From Pomphorhynchus laevis (Eukaryota > Acanthocephala > Palaeacanthocephala > Echinorhynchida > Pomphorhynchidae), in assembly GCA_012934845.2 (NCBI GenBank), contig WNNJ02003393.1, positions 62,001-126,000 on the forward strand: a stretch of 64,000 bases of DNA, written 5' to 3'. This document shows positions 50,351 to 62,645 of this stretch, piece by piece. The notes under the pieces were generated by a model. The model was given only the letters and a program-made list of their open reading frames with translations. It had not been told where the DNA came from and ran no database searches. Position 1 is the first letter of the stretch; every line of letters begins with the position of its first letter. Both the position numbers and the translations under genes were made by a program.

Positions 50351-50660
50351 GGAAATATTGTTGTATACTAATCGATTCTTCTATGAAGATGACCCTATTG
50401 CACATCAGTTCTACCCTATTGCAGGTGTGCCTCTAGGCTCCCCACTTTAAGAGAGTGGAAATATTGTTGTATACTAATCGATTCTTCTATGAAGATGACC
50501 CTATTGCACATCAGTTCTACCCTATTGCAGGTGTGCCTCTAGGCTCCCCACTTTAAGAGAGTGGAAATATTGTTGTATACTAATCGATTCTTCTATGAAA
50601 ATGACCCTATTGCACATCAGTTCTACCCTATTACAGGTGTGGCTCTAGGCTCCCCACTTT
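50351..50660 (+). repeat. 106-bp tandem triplication inside the LINE RT
   Basis: Copies start at 50351, 50457 and 50563 with a period of 106 bp; the first two each end in ctttaagagagt. The segment encodes ILLYTNRFFYEND...GVPLGSPL (RT around motif B). It is a secondary local expansion, not part of the original element. Confidence 0.92.
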
Positions 50661-50881
50661 CTCCAATCTTGTATCTTGCTGCCTCCATTGAACTTTACAA
50701 AATTAAACGCGATCAACATCTAGTGGTATACGGTGATAATACCACATCCCTGTTTTCTGGACACAGGTGCAAGTATGTAGACTCGGACGTCAGCCGTTTC
50801 CTTTTAAGATTAATAGATCAGCTACTCTCATCCAATCTTATTTTAAACTCTAACAAATCACGGGTGGTCGTCTTTCATTAA
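50561..50881 (+). pseudogene. LINE RT segment with altered catalytic motif
   Basis: 106 aa: GVALGSPLSPILYLAASIELY (motif B region) followed by LVVYGDNTTSLFSG, where the second Asp of the YxDD box is Asn. The remainder (DVSRFLLRLIDQLLSSNLILNSNKSRVVVF) is the thumb. The reverse copy at 60.8 kb encodes the same region. Confidence 0.7.
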
Positions 50882-51370
50882 GCCCTTGAACCATAAATAA
50901 ACTTGAGACTAGCACTCTCTGCACTATCCTCCATTTTGCAGCCTCAACCACTCATCATCTTCACGAGTCGAGTAAAATATTTGGTAGTCACCGTTACGGT
51001 GAATTGGTCGGCGAAAGCTGACCTGGATAGACTAAAACGTATTCTGAAGAGAGCTAGGTGGGCCATGAAACGGGCTCAACATCTGTCATTGAATGGAAAA
51101 GCCCAAGTGCGCCTCTGGGGTACTTGGGCTATCTCGGGATTAGTCTTATTTTCAATAGGACGTCCCCCAGAGCAGGCACTAAGGTTTCTCAAGCTCCACA
51201 TCTCGCGATCAAAAAGCATTGTCCGCTTCGATTTGATTCTTCGTGGGGAGGGTGAAAGACCCTAGGTGATTCAATTGGAGAACGGTGTGTTGGATTGGCT
51301 GGAGGTCTCAGATTCCACTGGACCTGAGAGCGTGACGAATTTTTGAAGACTCACATTATTGTGTCTGTCA

Positions 51371-52282
51371 TCTTTTATAATTTGACTTATTTCCTTTAAT
51401 GCGTGTTTCTTTTTTATCAGTTGTATATATTTTTGTTAACAAAATCTTTATTATTAGTTATATAAAAGTATATTCGTTAGTTTTGTAAATAAGAAAAATC
51501 ACAGAATTATTGTTCTGTTAAATTATTTAACAAATATGTTCCACGACATCTAACTGCCAGTATAAATTTATTAATCAAATATTTTGTATAAAACTTGCGT
51601 GCAGCGTTTAGATATAATAACTACATATACGATTTAAGCAATTTACCAGCTTCGATACTCTTTTTATAAAGAAACAACGAAAGAATTAAAAAAAACTATT
51701 TCGATGGCTGGTAAAGCTTAGCAATCACAAAAAGTATGGTTATTTACACATTGCATGATTTTTATAAATGCTCTTTATACATGCAATGTATAAAATATAT
51801 CCATATTTTTTTTGATTTGAAAAACTTATAAAACCTGACGATAATGACAGTGGCCATTGAAATATAGTATTAGTTTTCTTCTTAGTTCTTTATAAATTAT
51901 CAACTACCTAACAAGAAGTAGATTAAATGAATGTGAACTCTATATTTTATGATAAAAGAAAAATCGTCAAAAATTACGCAAAAATAAATGCTTAAAGTAG
52001 AAAAAAATGTATTTTAGATATGACCGAAAAATTACTTTCATATTTTGATATTCGAGTTAAATAATTTGAAAAACATAAAGTTTAGAGCATTTAAATAAAT
52101 GTTTTTTTTTTATTTTAAAATTATATTTATTGTCAAATAATCAATTTGACAATCTAGAAACTTTCTATATTTCAGAATAAAGTTGATCTTATTTGAAGAA
52201 ACTGCTTTTATGATATTTTGATGATTCTTTTTTGAATATTTCTTTCGTATCATATTCTAACTCCATTTATTCAATAATAAAA
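51371..52282. other. AT-rich non-coding sequence
   Basis: About 900 bp between the LINE and the LTR element; no gene or repeat recognised. Confidence 0.4.
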
Positions 52283-52429
52283 TGTGAAGAGAATTATGTA
52301 GGATTCTTCCTGATTTATGTAAACTGTACACGAACGCAAAGGGCGATATATAACGCTATTTTTCTTGTAACTTTTAGTTTCTCGTAGATAAAACATTATT
52401 GTTTCTATCTCTGCTGGGTCTATTACACA
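52283..52429 (+). repeat. 5' LTR
   Basis: 147 bp, TG...CA termini, preceded by TAAAA. It is slightly longer than the 3' LTR owing to a short internal length difference. Confidence 0.9.
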
Positions 52430-55400
52430 AGCTATTTCGGCTATGATCTTCAAGCTCAATGAGGTACTGGAGAAATACGATGGAAGCACGGGAGTCGACG
52501 GGTGGATTCGTAAGTTCGAATTTGCGGTTAAAATTCTAGAGATCAAGGAGCCGCCTGAAATACTTTCACTATTTCTGCATGGAGGAGCTTTCGATGTTTA
52601 CGACTCTTCCTGGGGACGTTCAGAGTGATATCGTGAAATTTGTCGAACTACTACGCTCCGCTTTTGGCAAAACCAAGTTCGAAGCTTACAAGGCGATGGT
52701 TTCAATGAGATGGGACGGGCGGATCGCAATGGCCGAATTTATGGCAAACGTGGCGAAATCCAGCAATAGAATCGTGAATGGTGACAGGACATTGCAGCAC
52801 TGTGCTTTCGTGAATGGTCTGCCTGAGAGCGTGCAGGTGTCGATCAGAGCTAATCCGGACTTCGATACCCAAGGACTGAACAGTTAATCGTCACTGCACA
52901 TACTTTCATGCAAGCAATAAGCTCATGTTGCGTATGCCGATCGGGCGCGAATCATAATGAGAACAAGTCGGAATCAGATGAAATTTCCTCTGCAGCAGTG
53001 AAGGAGGAAAACCCGCATGGAAACGAAGTTACGCCAATCGCAACAAAGACATTGTCTGCTACCGGTTCGGAAAGTTACGCCATATCAGCCGATTTTGTCG
53101 AGGCAAGCCAAAAACTAGCAGGGGGGGGTCTGATTTGTACAGTGTCGGACCCCCGTCAGGCAATGACAGTCACTTGACGAGTTCCGGTGATGGTCAATGG
53201 GAGAAGATATATGGCAGTGGTGGATACATGATGCTCGATTATTGTATTACGCAATAACATATGGCAATCCGGTAAGTCCTACGGCAAAAGTGTCGATTTT
53301 ATAATGATGGACGGCACGCGTATTCGATGCGATCAAGCCTGGATTGACTTAGATATTAATGGTCGGAAACTGCGAACACAATGCCTCTTGTCGAACATAA
53401 TGCTTCATGGAGTCGCCGTCTTGTTGGGCCTGGATGTTATAAAGCAATTGGGTGGCATTACAGTTACCAAAGATTTGAGAATAGCGCATGATGTCAGCAG
53501 AGCGTACGCTTGTGCAGTGTCAAGTAATGAAATGGATATAAAAGACTCAGATTTCGAGGCTAAGTTCAAAAACGGTCATTGGACAGTTGGTTGGAGGTGG
53601 AAGGACAAGCCACCAACGCTACAAAACAAAATTCCTCTATATAAAGTCCCGGTGGCTGCCCAAGAAAAATTTCATGCTGAAATAAAGAAACGGATAAATA
53701 ACGGTTAGATGACGGAAACAGAATCGAACGCGTCTCATTGCATCCCAATGATGGCTATGATACAACAAAAAAAGATAAAGTGCGACCTGTACTAGACTAT
53801 CGGGAGCTGAATGAATATGTTGTAAGTAATACAGGATACAGCCAAGTATGTTCGTTTGCTATACGTAAATGGCGGACTTTCGGCTCGCACGCGAGCGTGA
53901 TCGACATCAAAGACGCATATTTGTGCATCCGTGTTTCCGAGGAATTACAAAGTTACCAGCTGATTAAATTTGAAGGTAAAGTCTACATGCTCACACGTTT
54001 GGGATTTGGGTTAAACGTCGCTCCTAAAATAATGAATGCTATCATTGATTGGATCCTGTCTTTGAAGCCAGAATGGAAAGGGGTTGTCGATCACTATTTC
54101 GACGACATCATAGTAGATGGTAGCAAGGTGGACCCTCAAGACGTACACGAGCTGCTTGTAGAATATGGATTGGCAGCAAGACCTCCACAACCTGTCGAGT
54201 CATCGAACGTACTTGGAATGCAACTCCACAAGGACCGAGGACGCATAGTTTGGCAGAGGACACCGCTTGAATTCGAGCCCAATGACGTCAAGTCAAAGAG
54301 GCAGCTGTATTCAGCATGTGGTGTGATGCGAGTTCGATGACTATTAGGAGCATGCCTGGAGATAGATGATGAAATCGTCGAAGACGCAGCATGGCTTCGG
54401 AAGAAAGACGATGTTCACCACATCAATATAGCGGAACTCGAAGCGGTGGTTAAAGGGGTTAATCTGGCTCTACAATGGAACATAGAGAAAATTCGTATCA
54501 AGTCAGATTCGGCATCAGTGTGTGCTTGGATACGTTCTTTATTAACGAATGATAAACTCATAAACGTTAGTGGACTTAGTGCAGGACTGATACGTAGAAG
54601 ATTGTCGTTGCTGTCTGATTTATGTAAAGAATGTGGATTAGAGCTGTCTATAGAGCACGTACAAGGAACTCGTAATAAAGCCGATGAATTGACTAGAGTT
54701 CCCAAGTATTTGTTAAGCAATTCGGTACAGTGTTGCACCGACTGGAAGGGACAGTCTAAGTATTCTACGAGATCATCACAGACGACATCATTGGGAATCT
54801 GACTAAACCCTCTTCCTGGCCAGAAGAGCATTTCCCGATCTCACCTTCAAGAAAGATGCAATCAACATTGTCAAAACGTAATCAATGCAATTCAATTGAC
54901 CCAAGCCCTATCGTTTGGAAAAAGGGTCATTTGGGCGTAAGCGAGAACTGGTATTGGGTTGCAATGTATGTAACGCACTTTAATAAAGCCTTATTCCTGA
55001 CAGCTATCGATTGGGGTCCATCTCGTTTCTCTATATAAAAACATTTGAGAAGTGAGTGTGTCAGTGACGTCCTCAGCAAAGTTACCGAAAGCTTCTTCGA
55101 AGATGGATGGCCCTCAGAACTTCTGGTAGATAACGGTAGGACATTCCGCTCAAACGAATTCGTTCAGGTTCTCAATGAATGGGGAACAAATGTTGTGTAC
55201 CGATGCGTTAACAGGCCTTCTGGAAATGGTATAGTCGAAAGAGTTCATCGCACTATTAATCGAATAGGCAGCAGAGCCAAGATTACAATAGAAGAGGCCG
55301 CATATTGGTACAATTCGGCAGCAGATCATAGAACGATTTCTCTCCGTCCGACCAAAAATATACATACGCGAGAAAGTTGGTGGAATCAAATGACAATCCC

Positions 55401-55710
55401 GATGCGTCAACTGATAACATGCTCAATGGTCAATCAGTGTATGTAAAGCCGGCGAAGTGCAAATGTACTACTCCGTGGAATGTCGGCACCGTTACGGGAA
55501 TGGACGAATCCCGCAATATTGTGGAAGTCAATCAAGTGCCCTACCACCAGAGTCATGTCAGACCCTTGAATAGTGCCGAAGAAATTTCTGAAAGTTCATA
55601 CGAGCGTGATCAAAATCAAACAAGACACGAAGGGTAGAATTTACGACAACAAGAACGGTGTCCTCCAAAATACCTAGATGATTACGAATGGTCTTTAGAC
55701 CAGGGGGACA

Positions 55711-55840
55711 TGTGAAGAGAATTGTGTAGGATTCTTCCTGATTTATGTAAACTGTACACGAACGCAAAGGGCGATATATAACGCTATTTTTCTTGTAGAT
55801 AAAACATTATTGTTTCTATCTCTGCTGGGTATATTACACA
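55711..55840 (+). repeat. 3' LTR
   Basis: 130 bp, TG...CA termini, preceded by a CCAGGGGG purine-rich tract-like stretch and followed by TAAAA, matching the target duplication on the 5' side. Confidence 0.9.
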
Positions 55841-55899
55841 TAAAATATTTTCCAGATAAATTGACTATCAATCATCAGCTGTTAACATTTAATAATTCA

Positions 55900-57301
55900 T
55901 AAAACTGGTTTCCTTGAAAACAAGACATAATACTAACTCTTGATGTTTCAAATTTTTATACGTTTATTCAGCACGATGTCGGAATCAAGAGAATAGGATC
56001 GGTGATAGATCAAGCGGGATGGAATACCAAGAAAAAATCCTTTATTACAGACGGGCTAAGATTGATACTAGAAGGAAATACATTTGAATTTAATGGATCA
56101 CTGTACACACAGAAAATAGGTACGGCGATGGGCACACCTGTTGCGCCCACGTATGTCACGCTATATCTAAATCAATACGAACAGCAGTTCATTCATCAAT
56201 GTACATGGAAACTATTTATATGGTACAGATATATTGATGATATTTTTCTTGTTTGGAAGGATGGTGAGGAACATTTAGAACAGTTCGTTAACAATCTAAA
56301 CAATTTCGGACCATTAAAGTTTACGATAAATAGAATAGTTCCGATTAATTTCCTTGATGTGTCTATTTACTGGGACAATAACGATACATTGCAGACCAGA
56401 ATATATAGGAAACTCAGTAGTTCTAAAATACATTTGCACCCGTTGAGTGCCCACCCAAAACACATTAAGATGAATATGATCATAAATGAAACATCAAGAA
56501 TCCTAAGAATCTGTAGTACAATAAAATCACAGTTAGATACAATAGACCAACTAAGAAAGCAGCTCATTCTGAGAGGATATACTTATCGTGAGGTTAATCG
56601 ATCAATTAATAAAAGTCTAATATTTAAAAAATTCCAAAAACTTGACGAAAGAAAAAATATTCAGTGACAATATTTACGTCTTCCCGTATCATAGGGCATT
56701 ACAATCATTATCATGTGACGCTAACGAATCAATAGGTAATATAGCAAAACAAATATGAAAATCAATCAAAAGAGTATTTATAACCTTTACAGCTACAAAC
56801 ACAATAGGCCGCCGGTTAATACAATCACAATACCAAAGACAAGGAAACAAAAATATGTTGGGATGTAAACAATGCCAAAGAGCGCGAACAAAATGTTGTG
56901 AAAATGTTATTACTGTTACAAAGTGCGTTAGCAGCAAAACGAAATTATAATATAAAATAAACGGCAATACATCATGCGCATCAAAAGGTAATGTATATTT
57001 AGCAACATGCAGACTGTGTCAACTACAATACGTAGGTGAGACAGGACTTAGCATGAATATGAGAGTTAATAATCGCAGATCAGATATAAATAAACAATTA
57101 GCACATCGCGACGCGATTGTGCATCATTGTATTTCAGCACATTCAAAAAATTCAGATATTTTTGACTACATCATAATAAAGGATGGTATTAGCGACACTA
57201 AAGAAAGAAGAATAAAAGAGCAGATAATTGTAGGTCAAATATTAACAGATGCTAATCATGGGTTAAAAAAACATATATCAAGAATAAGTCAAGAAACATA
57301 A
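55900..57301 (+). mobile_element. Canonical PLE: RT palm to C-terminal GIY-YIG
   Basis: Starts abruptly at RT motif A (ILTLDVSNFYTFIQHD, about 55925-55975), continues in the ORF 56002-56667 and, after a broken linker, reaches the GIY-YIG region (about 56985-57300: CRLCQLQYVGETGLSMNMRVNNR, HCISAH, KERRIKEQIIVGQ). It is 5'-truncated, and the LTR element sits only about 60 bp upstream. The order RT then GIY-YIG is that of Poseidon/Penelope-type PLEs. Confidence 0.8.
56002..56667 (+). CDS. PLE reverse transcriptase, partial
   Basis: 221 aa: GSLYTQKIGTAMGTPVAPTY (motif B), IWYRYIDDIFLVWKDG (motif C, YIDD), FTINRIVPINFLDVSIYW, TRIYRKLSSSKIHLHPLSAHP, and the thumb ILRICSTIKSQLD. All PLE-specific signatures of the palm and thumb are intact in this segment. 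The upstream palm and fingers are missing. Confidence 0.85.
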   Translation: MIDQAGWNTKKKSFITDGLRLILEGNTFEFNGSLYTQKIGTAMGTPVAPTYVTLYLNQYEQQFIHQCTWKLFIWYRYIDDIFLVWKDGEEHLEQFVNNLNNFGPLKFTINRIVPINFLDVSIYWDNNDTLQTRIYRKLSSSKIHLHPLSAHPKHIKMNMIINETSRILRICSTIKSQLDTIDQLRKQLILRGYTYREVNRSINKSLIFKKFQKLDERKNIQ

Positions 57302-58030
57302 ATCGTCAATAGTAATAAAATAAGATTATAATATAATTATTATAATTATTATAAAGTAATATTATAATTAAATTTTATATCCTTAATAATTTTAGATCCC
57401 TATCGTCTGATATTATTAATCCTTAATAAGCTTATTAATCCTTAATTAGCACAGTCGATATATTTGACGTTTAAAATTAAATAAGTTTTCGCTGCCTTTT
57501 AATTTAAATAATATGGATCAAAAAAATATAAAAATTAATCACCATATCCTTTTGCTGTTTGTTGGATTGATGAATTCCAAAGGTATAAGTAGTCGTCAAA
57601 GTTACACTAATCTGCAAAATTTACTTTTCTGTTCTAACACGACAAAATATATTTACAAATATCAACAATTAATAACTGATTTGCAATTTTATTTTAGATG
57701 GTTGTATCAAATTGTAATTTCGGATTGCGATTTCTTATTGTAAAATTTTGTAATAATATCTAAGCTGCATTTTATATCTCCAAATGTGTATATTTGTGTT
57801 ACTGACATGGTGCAACTCTTTGCTGACAGATTATCAGAACCATGGTAATGAAAATCCATGTATTCTTTTAATTAAGATCCCGAGGATAGTAAACAAATAG
57901 TCTATGCGATTAATAGTTAAGGGATCCAGAGCTTAATATATTTTATGTAGTGATTACACAATATTACGGTAATTTTTATAGCAAATTAAAAAGCGATTAT
58001 CCCACATACTAGCTAAGTCGTACAATTCAG
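57302..58030. other. AT-rich non-coding sequence
   Basis: No supported gene. A 76-codon ORF at 57513-57743 has no recognisable domain, and its composition fits random AT-rich DNA. Confidence 0.4.
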
Positions 58031-58260
58031 ATCAGCTAACTGAGTCTACGTATTTTATATTATTTCTAAAAATAACGCTAAATAAAATTCAAATAATTAA
58101 ATAATAATTGTAAATAAAAATTATTGTTATATAAGATTTTCTATAATTTAAATCAAGTTAAAATTGAAAATTGAAATTTGAAATAAAAATCAATTTTCAT
58201 TAATTGACTAAAATAAAAGTCATAAATGACTAAAATAAAAGTCATATTTTTGGCATAAAC
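58030..58260 (-). repeat. Terminal-repeat tail (partial)
   Basis: Begins gctaactgagtctacgtatt and continues with the taaatcaagttaaaa and gaaataaaaatcaattttca stretches, matching the tail of the Naiad-associated terminal repeat. The core is absent. A shorter similar piece is at 58575-58690. Confidence 0.65.
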
Positions 58261-58363
58261 TAATTACAGTACCATATTAATTTTATGTAATAGTTAAATA
58301 TGCTGACTTTTTCAAATCTCAACATGAAAGCAATCGATACAGAAGGTCACAGAGGCGAGCATG

Positions 58364-58389
58364 TAGCGCACCGTATTTTCGGTGCGCTA
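58364..58389. repeat. Perfect 10-bp GC-rich hairpin
   Basis: TAGCGCACCG pairs with CGGTGCGCTA around TATTTT. It stands out in AT-rich surroundings and resembles the 3' stem-loop of the LINE family at 26.26 and 31.46 kb in form but not in sequence. Confidence 0.6.
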
Positions 58390-58740
58390 ATCATAAAGAT
58401 TAGTACTTACGAACATCGTAAGACTTTGCCCATAATTAATTTTTAAGTATGCTTTGGCTGATTATATTTATAATATGTTCAGATATATCACACCCATGAT
58501 AGCTTCGACCATTTCATCCATTTTGACTATATTTGGATTTTTGTAACGAGCTTAGGTGGCACAAAGATCAATCAAATCAGATAACTGAGTCTGTGTAGTT
58601 TATAACTTATATAAATTAAAAATATAAATAATTGTAAATAATACATGATTATATAAGATTTTATACAATGTATATTATATAACGATAGAATTTATAATTA
58701 AAGCATTGCCTAATGTGATACATTGCCTACTGTGATAGAC

Positions 58741-59180
58741 TAAGCCAACTAAATATTACTTCAGTTTACACGAGATATGTGTACAATGATTTATTACAGT
58801 TATGGCGAATGATCCATGTCTTTCCTGGTTATCCATCGGAATCCGTTATTCTAAATGATCGCCCGAGCCACAGAGGACACTCTTTATCAGTTGTTGTTCA
58901 ATCACATGGGAAATGTCATAGATACTTGCGATTATCTCACAGAGCGGTAAACCTACGGAACCGATTGCCGAATTTGATCGTGTCTATGGCACAGTATAAA
59001 TCTTTCCAGAATGCGCTGATCATGTGGATAAAAAGAGAAGATTCTTCGCAGGAAATATATAACTATATGTGACAATTTATTATTGCTGAACTACTTTTTT
59101 TCTTTCTTTTTTCTTTTTTATTTCTTTTTTCCTTTTCTTAATATTGTGATCAGACAAAATGACTCTTTTATGTGTCAAAG
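58741..59180 (+). mobile_element. LINE C-terminal and 3' fragment
   Basis: The frame 58779-59072 reads RGHSLSVVVQSHGKC, YLRLSHRAVNLRNRLPNLIV, YKSFQNALIMW. The pattern R.....WN.LP..IV...S...FK..L is the conserved C terminus of CR1/L2/RTE-type LINEs. A pyrimidine tract (59093-59140) and taataaataataacaaa follow. 5'-truncated remnant, family unresolved. Confidence 0.5.
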
Positions 59181-59204
59181 TCTTGTAATAAATAATAACA
59201 AAAT

Positions 59205-59380
59205 TTAAAAAAATCAATTTTTATGAATTGACCACTAAATAATATACGATGTATTCGAATAAGGAATATAGGCCATTATGAGGAACTGCTATGTTATCAG
59301 GTTTCGGCCCAAATTCCTCGACACAATATAGCAGCTGAGCTGAATCCGTGCTAATGATGTATTTCTTAAGTTACTTTGAC
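59205..59380 (-). repeat. Naiad-associated terminal repeat, copy 9
   Basis: Core 59260-59360 with GGCC-GAAACCTG, CATAGCAG and the CTGCTATA partner; the CTGATGA box is changed to CATAATG. Tail 59205-59260 is short. Confidence 0.7.
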
Positions 59381-60160
59381 TTTAAACAATAGATTTAGAC
59401 TGCAATTATCTGACAGCTAGAAGGTTTCAAGAGAGCTAAGTTAGCTTTCTAAGCTAGTTCTTTTCTATCTAGTTATCAAATCAGATAACAAAAATTATAA
59501 CAAGTTATTTGAACGAAATCTTTTTGAAAACATATTCCGTCTTAGACTAACAACTAAGTAAAATTTGTGTACATTCGTCACTATATGACGGTTAACTATA
59601 ATATCGTAGTGAATAATTGCATCCTATATATATGTTAATGGCGTACAACCACATAGTTTCTGATTGTATTCTATATTCATATGTTCAAGAACGACGCTAA
59701 TATGTTACAAATGGACATACCGAACTTGCAGAGGGGGCCGTGCAATAAATATGGCTATAAATCCAGAAAAAAAAGCACACTTGGCATAAGCGACGGAACG
59801 CAAATTATGGAGTAAGCTAAAAGCAAATAAACTTGAGCATATTATACATGGACATGTGTGTAAAACTAACAAACTACCTGAAAACTAATACAAGCTCAGT
59901 TGAAGTCAAAACCAAGTGCTTACAAACTCTAGCTATTATTCGTGGATCTATTCGCCGATTCAACGTTCCGTCATTTGACTAACTTTATGATTCGTTGATA
60001 CTTTACTCTAGCTTTTAGCCACTTTATGAATAGTTTAATAATTAATTAAATTAATTAAAGATTTTCATTAAAAAAACTAAACGTCTATCTATATAACCAC
60101 TAAAAAGTTTCTTGAAAATAAAACATGCAGAGAAAAAAGAATTTAAAGTCAGCCAGTCGT
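59381..60160. other. Non-coding sequence
   Basis: About 780 bp with no supported gene, RNA gene or recognised repeat. Short local duplication of agctagttctt / agctaagttagc type near 59430-59465. Confidence 0.35.
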
Positions 60161-60164
60161 AAAT

Positions 60165-62560
60165 AGATGTTTTCATGCATCACGGCCTCAGTTCCAGCGG
60201 AATGTAAGCCCTTCACCCGATCCACAACGCCGCTCTCCGACTAAACCACCCGGGGTCTTTCACCACTCCCCCCCGAAGAGTTCAATCAAGGCGAACTATG
60301 TTCGGTAATCGCGAGATGATGAGCTAAAGAAACCTTAGTCTTTGCTATGGTGGACGTTTTCTAGAAAAGAAGACTAATCCCGAGATAGCCCAAGTACTCC
60401 AAAGGAGCACTTGGATTTTCCCAATAAATGACAGATGCTGAGCCATTTTCAGGGCCCATCTAGCTCTCTTCAGGATACGTTTGAGTCTATCCATGTCAGC
60501 TTTTGCCGACCAATTCACCGTAACGGTGAATCCCAGGTATTTTACTCGACTTGTGAATTAGGGAGTGGTTGATTAGTTAATATGGAAGATAGATCAGAGA
60601 GTGCTAGTCTCTTTAATTTTTTCATGGTGTCAAGGGCGCCAGAAAAATGACAATCTGCGATTTCGAGGAGGTCAAAATAAGATTTGATTTTGTCAACTGG
60701 TCTTTTAATCTTAAAAGGAAACGGCTTATGTCCTAGACTACATCTTTGCACCTGCGTCCAGAGAACAGGGCTGTGGTATCATAAGCGTATACCACAAGAC
60801 GTTGATCACGTTTAAATTTTTATAGAGTTCAATGGAGGCAGCAAGATACAAGATTGGAGAAAGTGGGGAGCCTTGAGGCATACTCGTAATAGGGTAGAAC
60901 TGACGATCAGCAGGGCCGTCTTCATAAAAGAATCGCTTGGTGTACAGCAATATATCCACCCTGTTAACAATTCTCGCAGGCAACCCGAGGGACCTGAGAG
61001 AAGATATAACGAAAGGAATGGAGATACAATCAAATGCAGCAGAAAAGTCAAGAAAAACAGTAACAGCAAGTTGATGGTTATTATCTCGACCAAACTGATG
61101 CACTTCACCTATTACTAAATGGACCGAGCGATCTTATGCGTACCCATGACAATCTGGTGGGATTAAATTTCGCCTACTTAGATGGTTGCGGATTTTACGC
61201 GCAAGCGCTTTCGTAAATATAGATGAGAGAGTTTTGTATCGAAATGGGCCGCAGATCTATAGGACATGTAATCGATTAATGTTTTGGTAAAACTACGCGA
61301 TGGCTGATATTTATGCAAGCAATGCCGGACGGGGAAGTTAATAGCATAGTGTTGGTGACTTCCTTTCTCTGACTGTCTGTCAAAAGCTGACAGACCTAAG
61401 TAAAGAGTGGCGCATGGGATTTGGAGGTGCCCGGGAGTGGTTCCATGAGTTAAGGATATCTATAACAGATAAGTCCCTACTCCTGAAGTTACACCTAGGC
61501 GGGATTGGTTGGGGTGATAATGTGGCTCCATAATTATGTAGGGATAGCGATTCCTCTAAAACTTTATCAAGGTCAATACTATCAATCCTCCAGCCTAATG
61601 CTCTATCCTTCCAACAGACGAAATTTTCCTTCTTGAATATGTTTCAAAAGAAAGACTGAGAAGGGTTAAGGTGAGCAATGCTCCCACTATCCTTCCCCAG
61701 CTGGAACCTATATCTAGTGATCGAGTATTCATTCGAGAGGTCCTGTTTTGCGGAAAGTGAGAGATTAGGAAGGTGAAGCATATTGGCTAGGACCTTGAGT
61801 TTTGTTGGAGTGGGATTGTATATACGACCTCTGTAACTAGTTGAAAGCAACACGGTAGCTTGCGAAGAGAGGTAGGAATTAAATTCGGTCAAACTCTCAT
61901 TTCCAATTCTGGGGAAGAGTTGGATAGCTGCCCAGAAGAACGCTACTCTAATAGGATCAAAGTGAAACCTCCTTCGAAGCAACGTATCTTCCTCTATCCG
62001 CCAGCGAATTGGGTCATAAGAGGTGGTCAGTTGTTGGCAAGACTGCTCCGTGCAGATGGATTTCAACAACCACATATTTTAAAGCAGTAATATATCGAGG
62101 AGAGAATTTGTTGTTGAACCATGAAAGGTATGGGACGGTGGTTTATGAATAAAATAGTCGTTCGTTGCTCTACGGAGTGCTGCATTAATCCAACGACCAG
62201 TTCTGTCGTTGAAGTCACCAAGTAACATGTCATAGTCACTACCTAAAATACGATCCAGGAGGTCAAGTTTACTGTGAATCTCCCCTGGACGGATGTAGAT
62301 ACTAGCTATACTGATGCGTTTACCTTTCTTACAGAGTGATATAGCTAAACAAGACAGGGCTGGACAAGAGTAGTTTAACATGAGTGAAGATCTTAAGGAG
62401 CATTTAACTAGGATTAAACGACCTTGAGATGAAGATTAGTAAGGTGGGATTATGTACAGAGTAAAGTGGGTGTAGATGTGCTTAGGGATAAATTGAGAAA
62501 TGTCCTAGGGGTGACGGATAGACCGCGTCTCCTGGAGGATTATAACATCTGCATCTCTAT
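60165..62560 (-). mobile_element. APE-type LINE (jockey/R1/I-like), minus strand
   Basis: Runs from the endonuclease (about 62560-62080: DVIILQET, ISIASIYIRPGEIHS, YDMLLGDFNDRTGRW) through an inter-domain part (62075-61644) to RT (61103-60738: VFLDFSAAFDCISIPFVI, FYPITSMPQGSPLSPILYLAAS) and the 3' end at 60165. The endonuclease motifs are those of apurinic-type LINE nucleases. ORF1 is missing on the 5' side. Frame breaks in the RT and loss of the YxDD box show it is inactive. Same family as 48.5-51.4 kb. Confidence 0.8.
62079..62381 (-). CDS. LINE apurinic-type endonuclease segment
   Basis: 100 aa: ISIASIYIRPGEIHSKLDLL, YDMLLGDFNDRTGRWIN (the conserved GDFN block), TFHGSTTNSLLDILLL. The upstream part (DVIILQET near 62560) is in another frame, so this is a broken piece of the endonuclease. 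Confidence 0.7.
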   Translation of the reverse strand: MLNYSCPALSCLAISLCKKGKRISIASIYIRPGEIHSKLDLLDRILGSDYDMLLGDFNDRTGRWINAALRRATNDYFIHKPPSHTFHGSTTNSLLDILLL

Positions 62561-62645
62561 TGATAGCTAATAAACATACATTCCAGATCAATCCAGTTCC
62601 AGATCAATCCAGCAAATTTAACAGTTGTAACGCACAAAGACGTCG

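Larger units (their letters stand above)
48480..51370 (+). mobile_element. APE-type LINE (jockey/R1/I-like), degenerate, with ORF1 and RT
   Basis: Plus-strand element. ORF1 remnants at 48530-49400 include three zinc knuckles around 48975-49130 (CNNCHCWGHWCSGC, CGVCCSSDEDHTSEC, CSNCSQQHPAW), the gag-like nucleic-acid-binding region. The endonuclease and N-terminal RT are strongly decayed. RT pieces run from 49918 to 50881 and the C-terminal/3' part from 50903 to 51350 (VKYLVVTVTVNWSAKADLDRL, AQVRLWGTWAISGLVLFS). A 106-bp segment of the RT is triplicated at 50351-50660. Same family as 60.2-62.6 kb and 37.2 kb. Confidence 0.75.
52283..55840 (+). mobile_element. LTR retrotransposon fossil, Ty3/Gypsy-like, with short LTRs
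   Basis: Compact element of about 3.56 kb bounded by short LTRs (52283-52429 and 55711-55840), each beginning TGTGAAGAGAATT and ending ATTACACA, and by a 5-bp target duplication TAAAA. Inside, in order: gag-like (about 52440-52890), protease-like (about 53190-53550), RT (about 53740-54240, YFDDI box), RNase H (about 54400-54720) and integrase (about 54860-55600). It is broken in several places, but the near-identical LTRs indicate a relatively recent insertion. Gypsy rather than BEL affiliation is suggested by RT and RNase H features and is not certain. Confidence 0.85.
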
